Shown: positions 1 through 8,100 of the stretch, piece by piece
How the letters are laid out: the number at the start of each line of letters is the position of its first letter
Numbering within the stretch: the first letter of the stretch is position 1
Origin: Methanosarcinales archaeon
GTDB taxonomy: Archaea > Halobacteriota > Methanosarcinia > Methanosarcinales > Methanocomedenaceae
DNA length: 34,801 bases
Assembly (NCBI GenBank): GCA_014859725.1
Contig: JACUTQ010000005.1
Span: 1 to 34,801 of the forward strand
Direction of reading: 5' to 3'
Translations under genes and position numbers: made by a program
The notes under the pieces: generated by a model
Told to the model about the DNA's origin: nothing
What the model saw: only the letters and a program-made list of their open reading frames with translations
Database searches by the model: none

Positions 1-83
1 TAACCTCGGGGCTATTACCCCAACAAGAGGTGCGCTATGGGCTCTACTCGACATTGGCAGCAGCGGCTTATTTAATTAAATAA
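1..83 (+). other. Possible C-terminal end of a gene cut by the window edge
   Basis: The frame starting at base 3 is open from the window edge to a TAA at 81-83 and reads as a plausible protein end (...EVRYGLYSTLAAAAYLIK). A second frame is also open to a stop at 79, so the choice of frame is not secure. I do not recognise a family. This may be the 3' end of a plus-strand gene lying mostly outside the window, or only chance open sequence. Confidence 0.22.
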
Positions 84-272
84 CCTTAAAAATATATTTC
101 AGGTTGCTCCGGCACTTACCGGCATAACATCTAATCTAACATTCCCAAACCGCCGATTCAATCGAAAAGCGCCTGCCACCCCCCACACCACAAGAGCAGG
201 CGGAGGCAGATCAGGACGGGCACCCGGACAGAGTGCAGGCGAGAAGGGGCGGCAAGAAATTACTTAACATAT
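84..272. other. Intergenic stretch with a GC-rich patch, no recognisable gene
   Basis: No gene was identified here. The first part (84-145) is AT-rich. Bases about 150-256 are clearly richer in G+C than the surroundings and keep one plus-strand frame open without a start codon or a recognisable motif. I looked for tRNA, RNase P and SRP RNA landmarks and found none that hold up. Together with the two gene remnants downstream this looks like decaying accessory DNA. Confidence 0.4.
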
Positions 273-472
273 TCATAAAAAAGAGTCGATCGACTTATTA
301 CGTTCATTCAATTTTATTTTGAACCACATTTTATCTGCAAAAACCACAGATGAATTAATTTTAAGTTCTGGTGTTGACCAGTATTTTCTTTGTAATCGAA
401 GTCCCTCATCAAGGGATACTAAATTAAAATCATATTTCTTATAAAATCTAATTGCACGAGTAGCACCCGACC
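273..472 (-). pseudogene. GNAT acetyltransferase remnant (C-terminal part only)
   Basis: The minus-strand reading frame contains the typical end of a GNAT N-acetyltransferase: a helix and strand of the form ATRAIRFYKKYDFNLVS, then LLxxYW-like and SSVVFADKMW segments. Only about 60 of the roughly 150 residues expected for this family are present. The N-terminal half, including the acetyl-CoA binding motif, is missing. The first residues of the open frame (about 473-503) are antisense to the neighbouring DUF6544-like coding sequence, so the true homology begins near 472. No ribosome binding site is visible. It is best read as a broken gene whose 5' half was lost where it meets the next remnant. 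Confidence 0.6.
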
Positions 473-474
473 AG

Positions 475-942
475 GTGGGGGATTGGTACCCCGTGGAAGG
501 CAAAGAATGTTATACTGCAGATGTTCCGGCCTTTATCTGGTACGGAAAAGTAAATATGAATCCACTGGTCTGGGTCAAAGCCAGGGATAAATATCATAAC
601 GGCAGTGGGAATATGCTCATCAAATTGCATTCCACAATAAAGATCGCAGATGTAGAAGGCAGGAAATTATCCCAGTCAGACCTGTTACGATGGGTTTCAG
701 AAGCACCAATATTCCCTACTGCCCTTTTGCCAGGTGAGAATCTCAGGTGGGAAGAGATCGATTCTGATTCTGCACGGGTCATTGTAGAAGATCATGGCTT
801 ACAGGTTTCAGGAGTCTTTTATTTTAACAAAAAGGGACAGATAACCCGTTTTTTTACAAGTGACAGATTCAGGACAGTTGACGATAGACAGGTCAATGAT
901 CCATGGAATGGATTCAGGATATGGTCTTATATAAAATTTTAG
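475..942 (+). pseudogene. DUF6544/DUF6920-like protein remnant
   Basis: The frame opens at a GTG (475) and encodes about 155 residues resembling the DUF6544/DUF6920 family of uncharacterised proteins: a GDWYPVEGKECYT segment, PAFIWYGKV, RDKYHNGSGNM, then FPTALLPGENLRWEEID and DPWNG. Family members are much longer, with an N-terminal region before this domain. Here the sequence starts inside the domain, directly at the junction with the GNAT remnant, and it also appears to stop early after the PWNG segment, where homologues usually continue. An in-frame stop lies upstream at 442. Function of the family is unknown. It could still be expressed as a short protein, but a decayed gene is more likely. 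Confidence 0.55.
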
Positions 943-1031
943 TAGCATTCACGTTTTTTTCAAAATCCTTGATTTCTAAAAATTCCCGATAAAATATTTT
1001 AAAAGTTATATATTAAAATTGACTTGTTAAA

Positions 1032-1057
1032 ATAATGTGTGCATAAGCACACATTAT
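1032..1057. terminator. 11-bp perfect hairpin between convergent genes
   Basis: The arms ATAATGTGTGC and GCACACATTAT flank the loop ATAA, giving a perfect 11-bp stem. It lies between the plus-strand DUF6544-like remnant (ends 942) and the minus-strand cytochrome gene (ends 1067), only 9 bases beyond the cytochrome stop. T-rich sequence follows on the minus-strand side. It is probably a transcription terminator or mRNA 3'-end stabiliser for the cytochrome transcript. Confidence 0.6.
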
Positions 1058-1066
1058 ATATTTTGT

Positions 1067-2746
1067 TTAATCCCGTCTGATTAGCATCATTGATGCAATC
1101 AATCCGAGTGCTGCGAAGATAGATTCAAAACCAGGTGTATCATTGGATTCTGGCGTCTCTGTCTTTGTCGGTGTAGGGGCTGCATCAGCAACATCAGTTT
1201 CTTCTTTTATTGAAACTTCAGTCGTCCTGCCGCCAACCACCATTGGATCACCCTCATAACTCAATGCACTAAAGTTTAGCACACCATCGTTTGTGTTATG
1301 ACAATCCGTGCATGAGTATGCATCAGTCTTATCAAGATTGATATTGTGCACACTTAATACTGGATATGCATCAAACAGGTACAATGAGTATGGACCTTTC
1401 TTTATGTATCCAATTGCCTCAAGTTCAGATTCATCTACTATATAGTCCTGATTACCAAGTCTATCTGCAGCCCAGAGAAGATCCCTGTCAATGCCCATCA
1501 TCGTTGGATTCGAAGGATCGGACATGTTTGCATAGACCCATATTTTCATCTCAAATACATTTCCAACTGATATTTTTGCATCAGGGTCATTTCTAAATGC
1601 AGCTGGATCATTCATAAATGGATAGATTATGTAATCCTCATCACCATTAACTGGAAGCTGAGGTCCCCAATCTCCACCTACTTTTCCACGCCAGTAATAC
1701 TTCACGACGTGTTCGTCAAATACATGTTTTGACTGAACAAATGCATTTTCAGTATCTACACCTGGATTTATATCATCAGATGTAAGTTGCGTCCAGTCAT
1801 CTATTGAAATTCCAGCATTGGATTTACTGGAATGACATACCGTACATTCTAATGTAGCAGTGTGTTTATTGAGTATCGCATCCTCATGTGGTCCTTCATG
1901 GCATGCTGGGTCATCACATACTCTCATAGTCCCCATTGTGGAGTAATCAAAAGATGTGTCTGTAGTCCAGCCTCTTCCAAAATTATGAGTTAAACCACCA
2001 AGTTTTGGATCTGCATTGGGTGCACTTCCAGGTTCGTGACATAGTAGACAGGTATTATTTCCATATCCAGCATCTTTTGCCATTTGCTCAAATGCGGCAT
2101 TACCGGCATGGACATCGTGACCAGTCGTAAATTCCATTCCACGCTTTATGAAATCCTCACCTTCAAGAGGTTCAATCTCACCATTTACAGTTCCGTCAGT
2201 TGTCGTTATATGGCATCCACTAAGACATGAAGTGTCTCCACGATATTGTCCTTCAGTTGGAGGTACCGGATTTGAATATTCATGACATGCTTCACATTGA
2301 ATGTCATCTGCAGTTCCACTATTTGGAGTTAATCCACCGCCACCAACATGGCATCCACCAGTTCCACAATACTGGTCCCATTCATCGGCATCTGCTGTGA
2401 ATATATCATTATTTTTCCATTCCGGGTTTACAGTATTCAATTTCTCTACATCGAGTTGAACTTCATTATTTGTAAAACCCATGAGCATTTCATTATACCC
2501 CATTCCTGGCGGCATGTTAAATGTCATAACCATATTCGGTAATCCACACCATTTATCATACATGCTTGAACCGTATGGCCAAGTACCCTCAAAAAAGCCA
2601 GTTCTTGCTTCAGGGGTTATCCCAGGCAATTGTGCATGGTATGACTGATTAATATCTTCTTTATAGTCATCACTTGCTGCAATTACATTGCCCGTTATTG
2701 AAATTATCAATATTGCAATTAATATTGGCACTTTGTAAATTTTCAT
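1067..2746 (-). CDS. Secreted seven-haem c-type cytochrome with PGF-type C-terminal anchor signal
   Basis: This 559-residue protein has an N-terminal signal peptide (hydrophobic core about residues 7-24, ending VIAA) and seven candidate haem c sites: four CxxCH (151-155, 233-237, 301-305, 479-483), one CxxxCH (174-179) and two CxxxxCH (127-133, 277-283). A Thr/Pro-rich linker (about 520-537) precedes Pro-Gly-Phe at 538-540, a hydrophobic helix and a basic end (RRD). This is the layout of PGF-CTERM substrates of archaeosortase, so the mature protein is probably lipid-anchored on the outer face of the membrane. The middle (310-470) has no haem motif and may form a separate fold. It resembles the multihaem cytochromes of Methanosarcinales and ANME archaea, where they carry electrons from membrane methanophenazine to outside acceptors; that role here is inferred. 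A ribosome binding site (GGAG, 5 bases before ATG) supports the start. Confidence 0.88.
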   Translation of the reverse strand: MKIYKVPILIAILIISITGNVIAASDDYKEDINQSYHAQLPGITPEARTGFFEGTWPYGSSMYDKWCGLPNMVMTFNMPPGMGYNEMLMGFTNNEVQLDVEKLNTVNPEWKNNDIFTADADEWDQYCGTGGCHVGGGGLTPNSGTADDIQCEACHEYSNPVPPTEGQYRGDTSCLSGCHITTTDGTVNGEIEPLEGEDFIKRGMEFTTGHDVHAGNAAFEQMAKDAGYGNNTCLLCHEPGSAPNADPKLGGLTHNFGRGWTTDTSFDYSTMGTMRVCDDPACHEGPHEDAILNKHTATLECTVCHSSKSNAGISIDDWTQLTSDDINPGVDTENAFVQSKHVFDEHVVKYYWRGKVGGDWGPQLPVNGDEDYIIYPFMNDPAAFRNDPDAKISVGNVFEMKIWVYANMSDPSNPTMMGIDRDLLWAADRLGNQDYIVDESELEAIGYIKKGPYSLYLFDAYPVLSVHNINLDKTDAYSCTDCHNTNDGVLNFSALSYEGDPMVVGGRTTEVSIKEETDVADAAPTPTKTETPESNDTPGFESIFAALGLIASMMLIRRD

Positions 2747-2760
2747 TAAATCTCCTTCTG

Positions 2761-2777
2761 TCAGATTATATAGTTAT
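2761..2777 (-). promoter_or_regulatory. Possible TATA region of the cytochrome gene
   Basis: On the minus strand the stretch upstream of the cytochrome start reads ACTATAACTATATAATC, an AT-rich TATA-like element 15-31 bases before the ATG. The distance is short for a transcript with a ribosome binding site, so the exact box is uncertain. Confidence 0.35.
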
Positions 2778-2791
2778 AGTGTTTTTTCAAA

Positions 2792-2818
2792 CAATCATGG
2801 CATAATTTGCCATGATTG
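2792..2818. terminator. 11-bp perfect hairpin upstream of the cytochrome gene
   Basis: The arms CAATCATGGCA and TGCCATGATTG are perfectly complementary across a 5-base loop (TAATT). The hairpin lies 6 bases past the stop of the small membrane protein gene and upstream of the cytochrome promoter region. No strong T-run follows on the minus strand, so it could be a terminator, a processing site or a protein-binding palindrome. Confidence 0.5.
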
Positions 2819-2823
2819 AGAAA

Positions 2824-3150
2824 TCATGGATAATATTTAACAGTTGTGTTTAGTTTTGTAAAAACCCCGCATTTGCAAGATGATAACATTGAATCCCAAA
2901 AACGATTGCGGGCCGTATCCAAAAGGACCGTGCTCTTATGCCGGCGGTCCCTGCTGAGCAGCATAAGCGTGAGCACTGCAAAGAGAAGGGAGCCGACCAA
3001 GCCTGCGTATTGTGCGGGCCCGAGGCCCACGTTCAATGGGGTTTTTGCAAGCCCCATGAGGTTGAGCTCATTCGTATCATCGATAGCATTCAGCCCCAGC
3101 ACTGCAGCCAGGACGGTCAGGAATACGGAGGTCAGGGTCAGCTTTGACAT
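2824..3150 (-). CDS. Small membrane protein with two predicted helices, function unknown
   Basis: This 108-residue reading frame starts with a hydrophobic segment (residues 4-21), a short polar loop with DDTNELN, a Gly-rich stretch (LGPAQYAGLVG) leading into a second hydrophobic segment (about 45-65), and then a basic end (SRDRRHK). I do not recognise the family. The first 80 or so codons are visibly richer in G+C than the neighbours, while the last 28 or so (from about 2905 to the stop) are AT-rich and Cys/Lys-containing. The tail may therefore be a frameshifted or read-through addition to a shorter original protein. It lies 91 bases after cgi121 on the same strand. Confidence 0.5.
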   Translation of the reverse strand: MSKLTLTSVFLTVLAAVLGLNAIDDTNELNLMGLAKTPLNVGLGPAQYAGLVGSLLFAVLTLMLLSRDRRHKSTVLLDTARNRFWDSMLSSCKCGVFTKLNTTVKYYP

Positions 3151-3241
3151 GGAAAGCAGCCTGATTTCATTGAAAAGAAGGATAATCTCTGATTTTTACC
3201 TTTTTAAAAAAATCTCCATATTTCTTCCATAACCACCCATT

Positions 3242-3754
3242 CTATTTCATTACATCAACCAGTGCAACCCTTTCCAGGACAAGTTCTGGTATTTTATCTT
3301 CCCCTACTGCTTCAAGTTCAGCGGCAGTGATGTTGAATATTCTCAATAAATTCTCCTTTTTACTATCAGAATAATCCACTATAGAAGCATCTTCTGAATT
3401 CAAAAGATTCCTGATATCGAATACTGCCTCGTCTGACACATTTTCAGCAACCAGTACAATAGCTACTCGATTTTCTCCTCTCTTAACTCCCAAATTAATC
3501 GCCTTCTCTATTTGACGGCTGCCTGACGCATACAGCATAATTTCCATGCCCAGATTATTAGCTGTATTTTTTCCGGATTCGAATGACCTAATGGCTTTCT
3601 CTACAGCAAATTGTATATGCCTGACTCCTGACAGCAGGTCAGCATTCAGGGCCTGGACAGTTATAGTGTAACGGCTGGCAATATCTGATAGTTGTTTGAT
3701 AAAAATATTATTATCTGTAATTTTGACTAAACCACTTATAATTACAATATTCAT
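3242..3754 (-). CDS. cgi121: KEOPS complex subunit Cgi121
   Basis: The 170-residue product matches Cgi121, the KEOPS subunit that binds the tRNA 3' CCA end during N6-threonylcarbamoyladenosine (t6A37) modification, together with Kae1, Bud32 and Pcc1. Diagnostic segments are ALNADLLSGVRHIQFAVEKA near the middle and the LGMEIMLYASGSRQIEKAI block with the G(V)KRGEN turn. I start it at the ATG at 3754 (MNIVII) because GAGGTG lies 10 bases upstream. The frame extends to a TTG at 3784, but that would bury the ribosome binding site in the coding region. It is transcribed divergently from larA with 66 bases between them. No other KEOPS gene is in the window. Confidence 0.85.
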   Translation of the reverse strand: MNIVIISGLVKITDNNIFIKQLSDIASRYTITVQALNADLLSGVRHIQFAVEKAIRSFESGKNTANNLGMEIMLYASGSRQIEKAINLGVKRGENRVAIVLVAENVSDEAVFDIRNLLNSEDASIVDYSDSKKENLLRIFNITAAELEAVGEDKIPELVLERVALVDVMK

Positions 3755-3820
3755 AATTTTATTACACCTCTTGCATTTTACCAATAATTATACATTTAAT
3801 CATTAATAATATAGCCAAGA

Positions 3821-5071
3821 ATGAGGCTGGAAATTCCATTCGGAAAGAAAAAATTAGATTTGAATATTCCAAAATCTAATTCAATAGAAGTTATAGTCCC
3901 TAATGAAATCCACGAAATTTCAGATCCTGATATCCAGATTGAAAATGCTCTGCAAAATCCCATAGGCAAAGAACGCCTTGGTAATACCTTAAAACCTACT
4001 GATAAAGTTTCTATAATTGTTAGTGATGCGACCCGTCCCGTCCCCACAGCCCTGATACTTAAACATCTTCTTAAGGAGATCCAGGCTTCCAATGTGGAAA
4101 ATGAGAATATTTACATAATTTTCGGACTTGGCATACACAGGACCCAGACCGAAGAAGAGAAGATAAACATAGTCGGGGATGATGTATATCAACAATATCG
4201 GTGCCTTGACCATAACAGAGAACAATGCATCTATCTTGGAAATACCTCAAGAGGCACACCTGTGGAAATATTTCGGCTTGTAGCCGAATCCGACATCGTA
4301 ATATGCACGGGAAGTATCGAACATCACTATTTTGCAGGATATACTGCCGGGTTAAAAGCATTGCTTCCAGGAGTAAGTTCCCGCCGCTCCATAGAAGCAA
4401 ACCATGCACTGATGATCGAAGATGGGACCGGCCCTGGAAATCTGGATTGTCCTGTGAGAGCTGATCTTGAGGAAGCAGGAAATATGTTGGGTGTGGATTT
4501 TATTTTGAACGTGGTCTTAAACAGCAAAAAAGAGATCGTGCAGGCAGTGGCAGGTCATCCTATTAAAGCTCACAGGAAGGGGGCGGAGATAGTGGATACC
4601 TTAAACAAATATAGTGTGGAGCCTGCTGACATTGTTGTAGTATCCCCTGGTGGCTGGCCTAAGGATATTAATCTGTTCCAGTCCCATAAAGCACTGGAGA
4701 ATGTAAAATCTGCTGTAAAACCTGGAGGGAGCATTATATTGATTGCACAGTGCCCCGAAGGTTTAGGAAATGATGTATATGAAGAGTGGCTAAATACAAC
4801 ATCTACTCCCCAGGAAGCTATTGAAAAGTTAAATAAGGGATTTATCCAGGGCGGGCATAAGGCCGCGCTTATTGGAAAAATGGCACTGGAGTTCGAGCTA
4901 TATCTTGTTTCAGATCTTCCGGATGAAGTTGCCAGAAAATCATATTTTAATCCGGTATCAAGTGTACAGGAAGCATTTGATGATGCAACAGATCTTCATG
5001 GTACCAATTCCCGGGTAGTTGTTGTACCATACGGTGGGTCGACTATGGTTGTGGGAATAAATAAATCTTGA
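3821..5071 (+). CDS. larA: Nickel-dependent lactate racemase (LarA family)
   Basis: This 416-residue protein belongs to the LarA/DUF2088 family, which interconverts D- and L-lactate (some members act on other 2-hydroxyacids) using a nickel pincer nucleotide. The catalytic set can be placed: His106 in GLGIHR, His168-His169 in EHHYFAG, Lys179 in AGLKALLPG (the cofactor-attachment lysine) and His195 in EANHALM (nickel ligand). These match His108, His174, Lys184 and His200 of the Lactobacillus enzyme. Length is normal. The cofactor-making genes larB, larC and larE are not in this window. The next gene is a lactate/glycolate-type dehydrogenase on the same strand 109 bases downstream, so a role in feeding lactate enantiomers into that enzyme is likely. 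Substrate is inferred from family and neighbour. Confidence 0.85.
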   Translation: MRLEIPFGKKKLDLNIPKSNSIEVIVPNEIHEISDPDIQIENALQNPIGKERLGNTLKPTDKVSIIVSDATRPVPTALILKHLLKEIQASNVENENIYIIFGLGIHRTQTEEEKINIVGDDVYQQYRCLDHNREQCIYLGNTSRGTPVEIFRLVAESDIVICTGSIEHHYFAGYTAGLKALLPGVSSRRSIEANHALMIEDGTGPGNLDCPVRADLEEAGNMLGVDFILNVVLNSKKEIVQAVAGHPIKAHRKGAEIVDTLNKYSVEPADIVVVSPGGWPKDINLFQSHKALENVKSAVKPGGSIILIAQCPEGLGNDVYEEWLNTTSTPQEAIEKLNKGFIQGGHKAALIGKMALEFELYLVSDLPDEVARKSYFNPVSSVQEAFDDATDLHGTNSRVVVVPYGGSTMVVGINKS

Positions 5072-5126
5072 GTTAACAGTAACAATCCTGGATATTATTA
5101 TTTACACATTCAAACTTCTGAAAATC

Positions 5127-5163
5127 TATATATATAATCAAGTTTTATAAATAATTATACTTG
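5127..5163 (+). promoter_or_regulatory. TATA box and inverted repeat upstream of the FAD/Fe-S dehydrogenase
   Basis: A clear TATA-like run (TATATATATAAT, 5127-5138) precedes an imperfect inverted repeat whose outer arms are CAAGT (5139-5143) and ACTTG (5159-5163). The expected transcription start, about 25 bases after the box centre, falls in the repeat. This is a plausible operator for a substrate-responsive repressor, but the arms are short. Confidence 0.4.
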
Positions 5164-5180
5164 GGAATGGGAGTGTAAAC

Positions 5181-8100
5181 GTGGTTAAGGCAAAACATTC
5201 TATATCAGATAACGAAATGAATGAACTATCAAAGATATTTGGCAAACGTGTAAACTTTAGCAAACGTGAACGCCACTATTATACCCATGATGTAGGAACC
5301 ATGCCATCTTTGATAAAACCATTACTTGGAAGAGTAGAACCTGCCGCTATCGTTAAAATAGGTAGTGAAGAGGAAGCCATCAAGCTCTTTGAATTTGCAA
5401 ACAAGTATCTCATACCCATTGTTCCAAGAGCGGGAGCTTCATCCGGGTATGGTGGGATCATTCCGACAAAAGGAGGGGTTATCGCCGATGTTACTCTAAT
5501 GAATAAGATAATCGAAATTGATAAAGATAACCTGACAGCCACTGTGGGAGCTGGGATTATCTGGGAGCAGCTTGAGAGCAAACTGCGCTTGAAAGGATTG
5601 GCGCTAAAGGCAGTCCCGTCAAGCGCACCTTCATCTACAGTCGGGGGCTGGCTTGCACAGACCGGAATTGGTTACGGGAGTTATGAATACGGCTGGTCAT
5701 ATGATACAATGGAATCGGCAAGAGTCGTATTACCAACAGGAGAGGTGAAAGAGTTTTCTTCAGATGATCTTATTAATATCAGTGGTACGATGGGTACTAC
5801 TGGTATTATCACACAGGTTAAGCTCAAAATTCGAAAATATGAACAGACATCTGCCACATCAGCCGAATTCCCAGATGCATCATCCATGAAAAATGCCATT
5901 AAAGCAGTAGGCGAGAAGAATATTCCTGTATGGGCGATCTCATTTTTAAATCCCAGCTGGGCAGACATGAAGAACAGAGCACCTTCAAAAACACATCACG
6001 GCCATCCCATAGACGAGCACCGCCCAATACTTCCAGTATCGTATATCTTAAACTTCGTATATCCCGAATCAAGAGATGTAAGTGGTCTTAGAGACGTGAT
6101 AATAAACGCTGGTGGAACAGTCCTGCCGGATGAGATTGCCAAACATGAGACTGACGATTGGTACAGGTCCATGAAAGTAAAGCGGTTGGGTCCGTCCTTT
6201 GTTCCCGCTGAAGTGCTGGTGCCAGTGGACAGTATTGATAAAGTATTGGATGAGATTGAACGTAAAATCTCACTTCCTGTAATGGTTGAAGGGATGATAT
6301 CTAATGATAACAGGGCTACATTGCTTTGCTTTATCCCGCACTCTGAACGATCGATCAGGTTCAACCTGGCATTTCCACTTGCACTTAGCATCATAAAGAT
6401 TGCTCAAAACAACGGGGGAAGGATATACTCGTCAGGGTTATATTTTGCAAAGCAGGCTGAAAAAGTGTTTGGGGAACGTTTTACCCGGATTCAGGAATAT
6501 AAGAAGCAGGTGGACCCGAATGGGATAATGAATCCTGAAACCCTGACTGGGAAAACCGTATTAAAAACCGGACTTTCTTTTGCACAGGCCTTTGAACCTG
6601 TGACGCGTTTTGTGGGCAACCGATCAGGTATCAAAAAGAAGGCAGAGTTCAAAGACGAAAAAGACATTCCGGGCGATATCATATCCCATGCCTTTACGTG
6701 TGCACAATGCGGTTATTGTGTAGGTGAATGCGACCAGTATTACGGGCGCGGCTGGGAATCCCAGTCTCCAAGAGGTAAATGGTTCTTTATCAAGGAATAT
6801 CTAAAAGGGCATGAGAAACTTGACCAGGAACAGGTTAACACTTTCCTGGCATGTACAACCTGTGAGACCTGCGTGTTTAAATGCCAGCTAGACCTGCCCA
6901 TAGAACCCGCATGGCTCAGGTTAAGACAGTTGTTTGTGGAAACACTGGGCAAGATGACCTTCCCGCCCTTTGAGATCATGGCAGCAAGCTTGCTCAAGGA
7001 ACGAAACATCTGGGCAAGTTATCAGGACCAGAGGGATAAGTGGCTGCCCGATGACCTTAGAGGAAAGATAAAGGAAAAGGCTGATCATGCATACTTTGCC
7101 GGGTGTACTGCATCCCTTGTTGAGAAAGACATTGCCATAGGGACAGCACGCATGCTGGATGATGCGGGTGTGGAGTTTACTTACATGGGTGATGAGGAAG
7201 CATGCTGCGGAATACCCATGCTTGCAGCAGGAAAATGGAAAGTGTTTGAAATGATCATGAGAATGAACGTGGCCAACATGAAAAAGCGGGATGTTAAGAC
7301 CGTGGTCACATCGTGTCCCGCATGCTGGCTGGTATGGCATACATTCTATCCTGACTGGGCAAGGAAACTGGGGATTGAATATAATTTTGAGGTCAAACAT
7401 TATTCAGAAGTGCTGGCAGATCGACTGGATGTACTAAAGCCCAAGTTCAAGGTACCTATAAATAAAGTTGTCTCCTGGCATGATTCCTGCCATATAGGGA
7501 GAGCAGGTGGGATATACGAGCCTCCACGGGAATTAATTAAAGCCATTCCAGGTGTTGAATTCAGGGATCTGGAACACAACAGGGAACGCTCACACTGCTG
7601 CGGATCGGTGCTGTCACTTCTGGCAGACCCGCAGGTTGCCAGTATTATCGGGAGGATTAAACTTAATGAAGCCGTAGATGTTGGTTCAGATTTATTGCTT
7701 GCAGCATGCCCTTGCTGTCAGGTCCAGTTGCGGGTTTCAGCTCAAAAGAACAAAATACCTGTGGAAGTGCAGGACCTGGGCGCTGTGCTGGCACGCAGTC
7801 TTGGATATAATATACCTGATACTACAAACGATGCATTGGACGCCTGGGCGGTATTTGAGAAGATGATATTCCTGATGAGACCAGAAAACATGACAGACCT
7901 GATGATTGAGTTGCTACCGGAAATGATAGCTGCCATGCCGTCATACCTGCGAACAATGATGAAAACGGTCAAGTACGTACCTGGTATGGGTGCTGTGATG
8001 AAACCGATTATGCCAAGGATGATGCTGCTACTTATACCTTCATTGATGCCCAAAGTTATGCCAGATATGCTGGAAGCTGTTGGCAGGCGGATACCAATGC

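Noticed and set aside
150-256. Structured RNA in the GC-rich patch
   Set aside because: I found no tRNA arms, no RNase P or SRP conserved segments, and no convincing long stems.
2846-3232. 128-codon plus-strand frame over the small membrane protein
   Set aside because: Its sequence is low-complexity and Ser/Arg-rich, while the opposite strand gives two convincing membrane helices. I kept only the minus-strand gene.
3755-3784. Upstream TTG start for cgi121
   Set aside because: It would place the GAGGTG ribosome binding site inside the coding region and add a Cys/Lys-rich extension; the ATG at 3754 is better.
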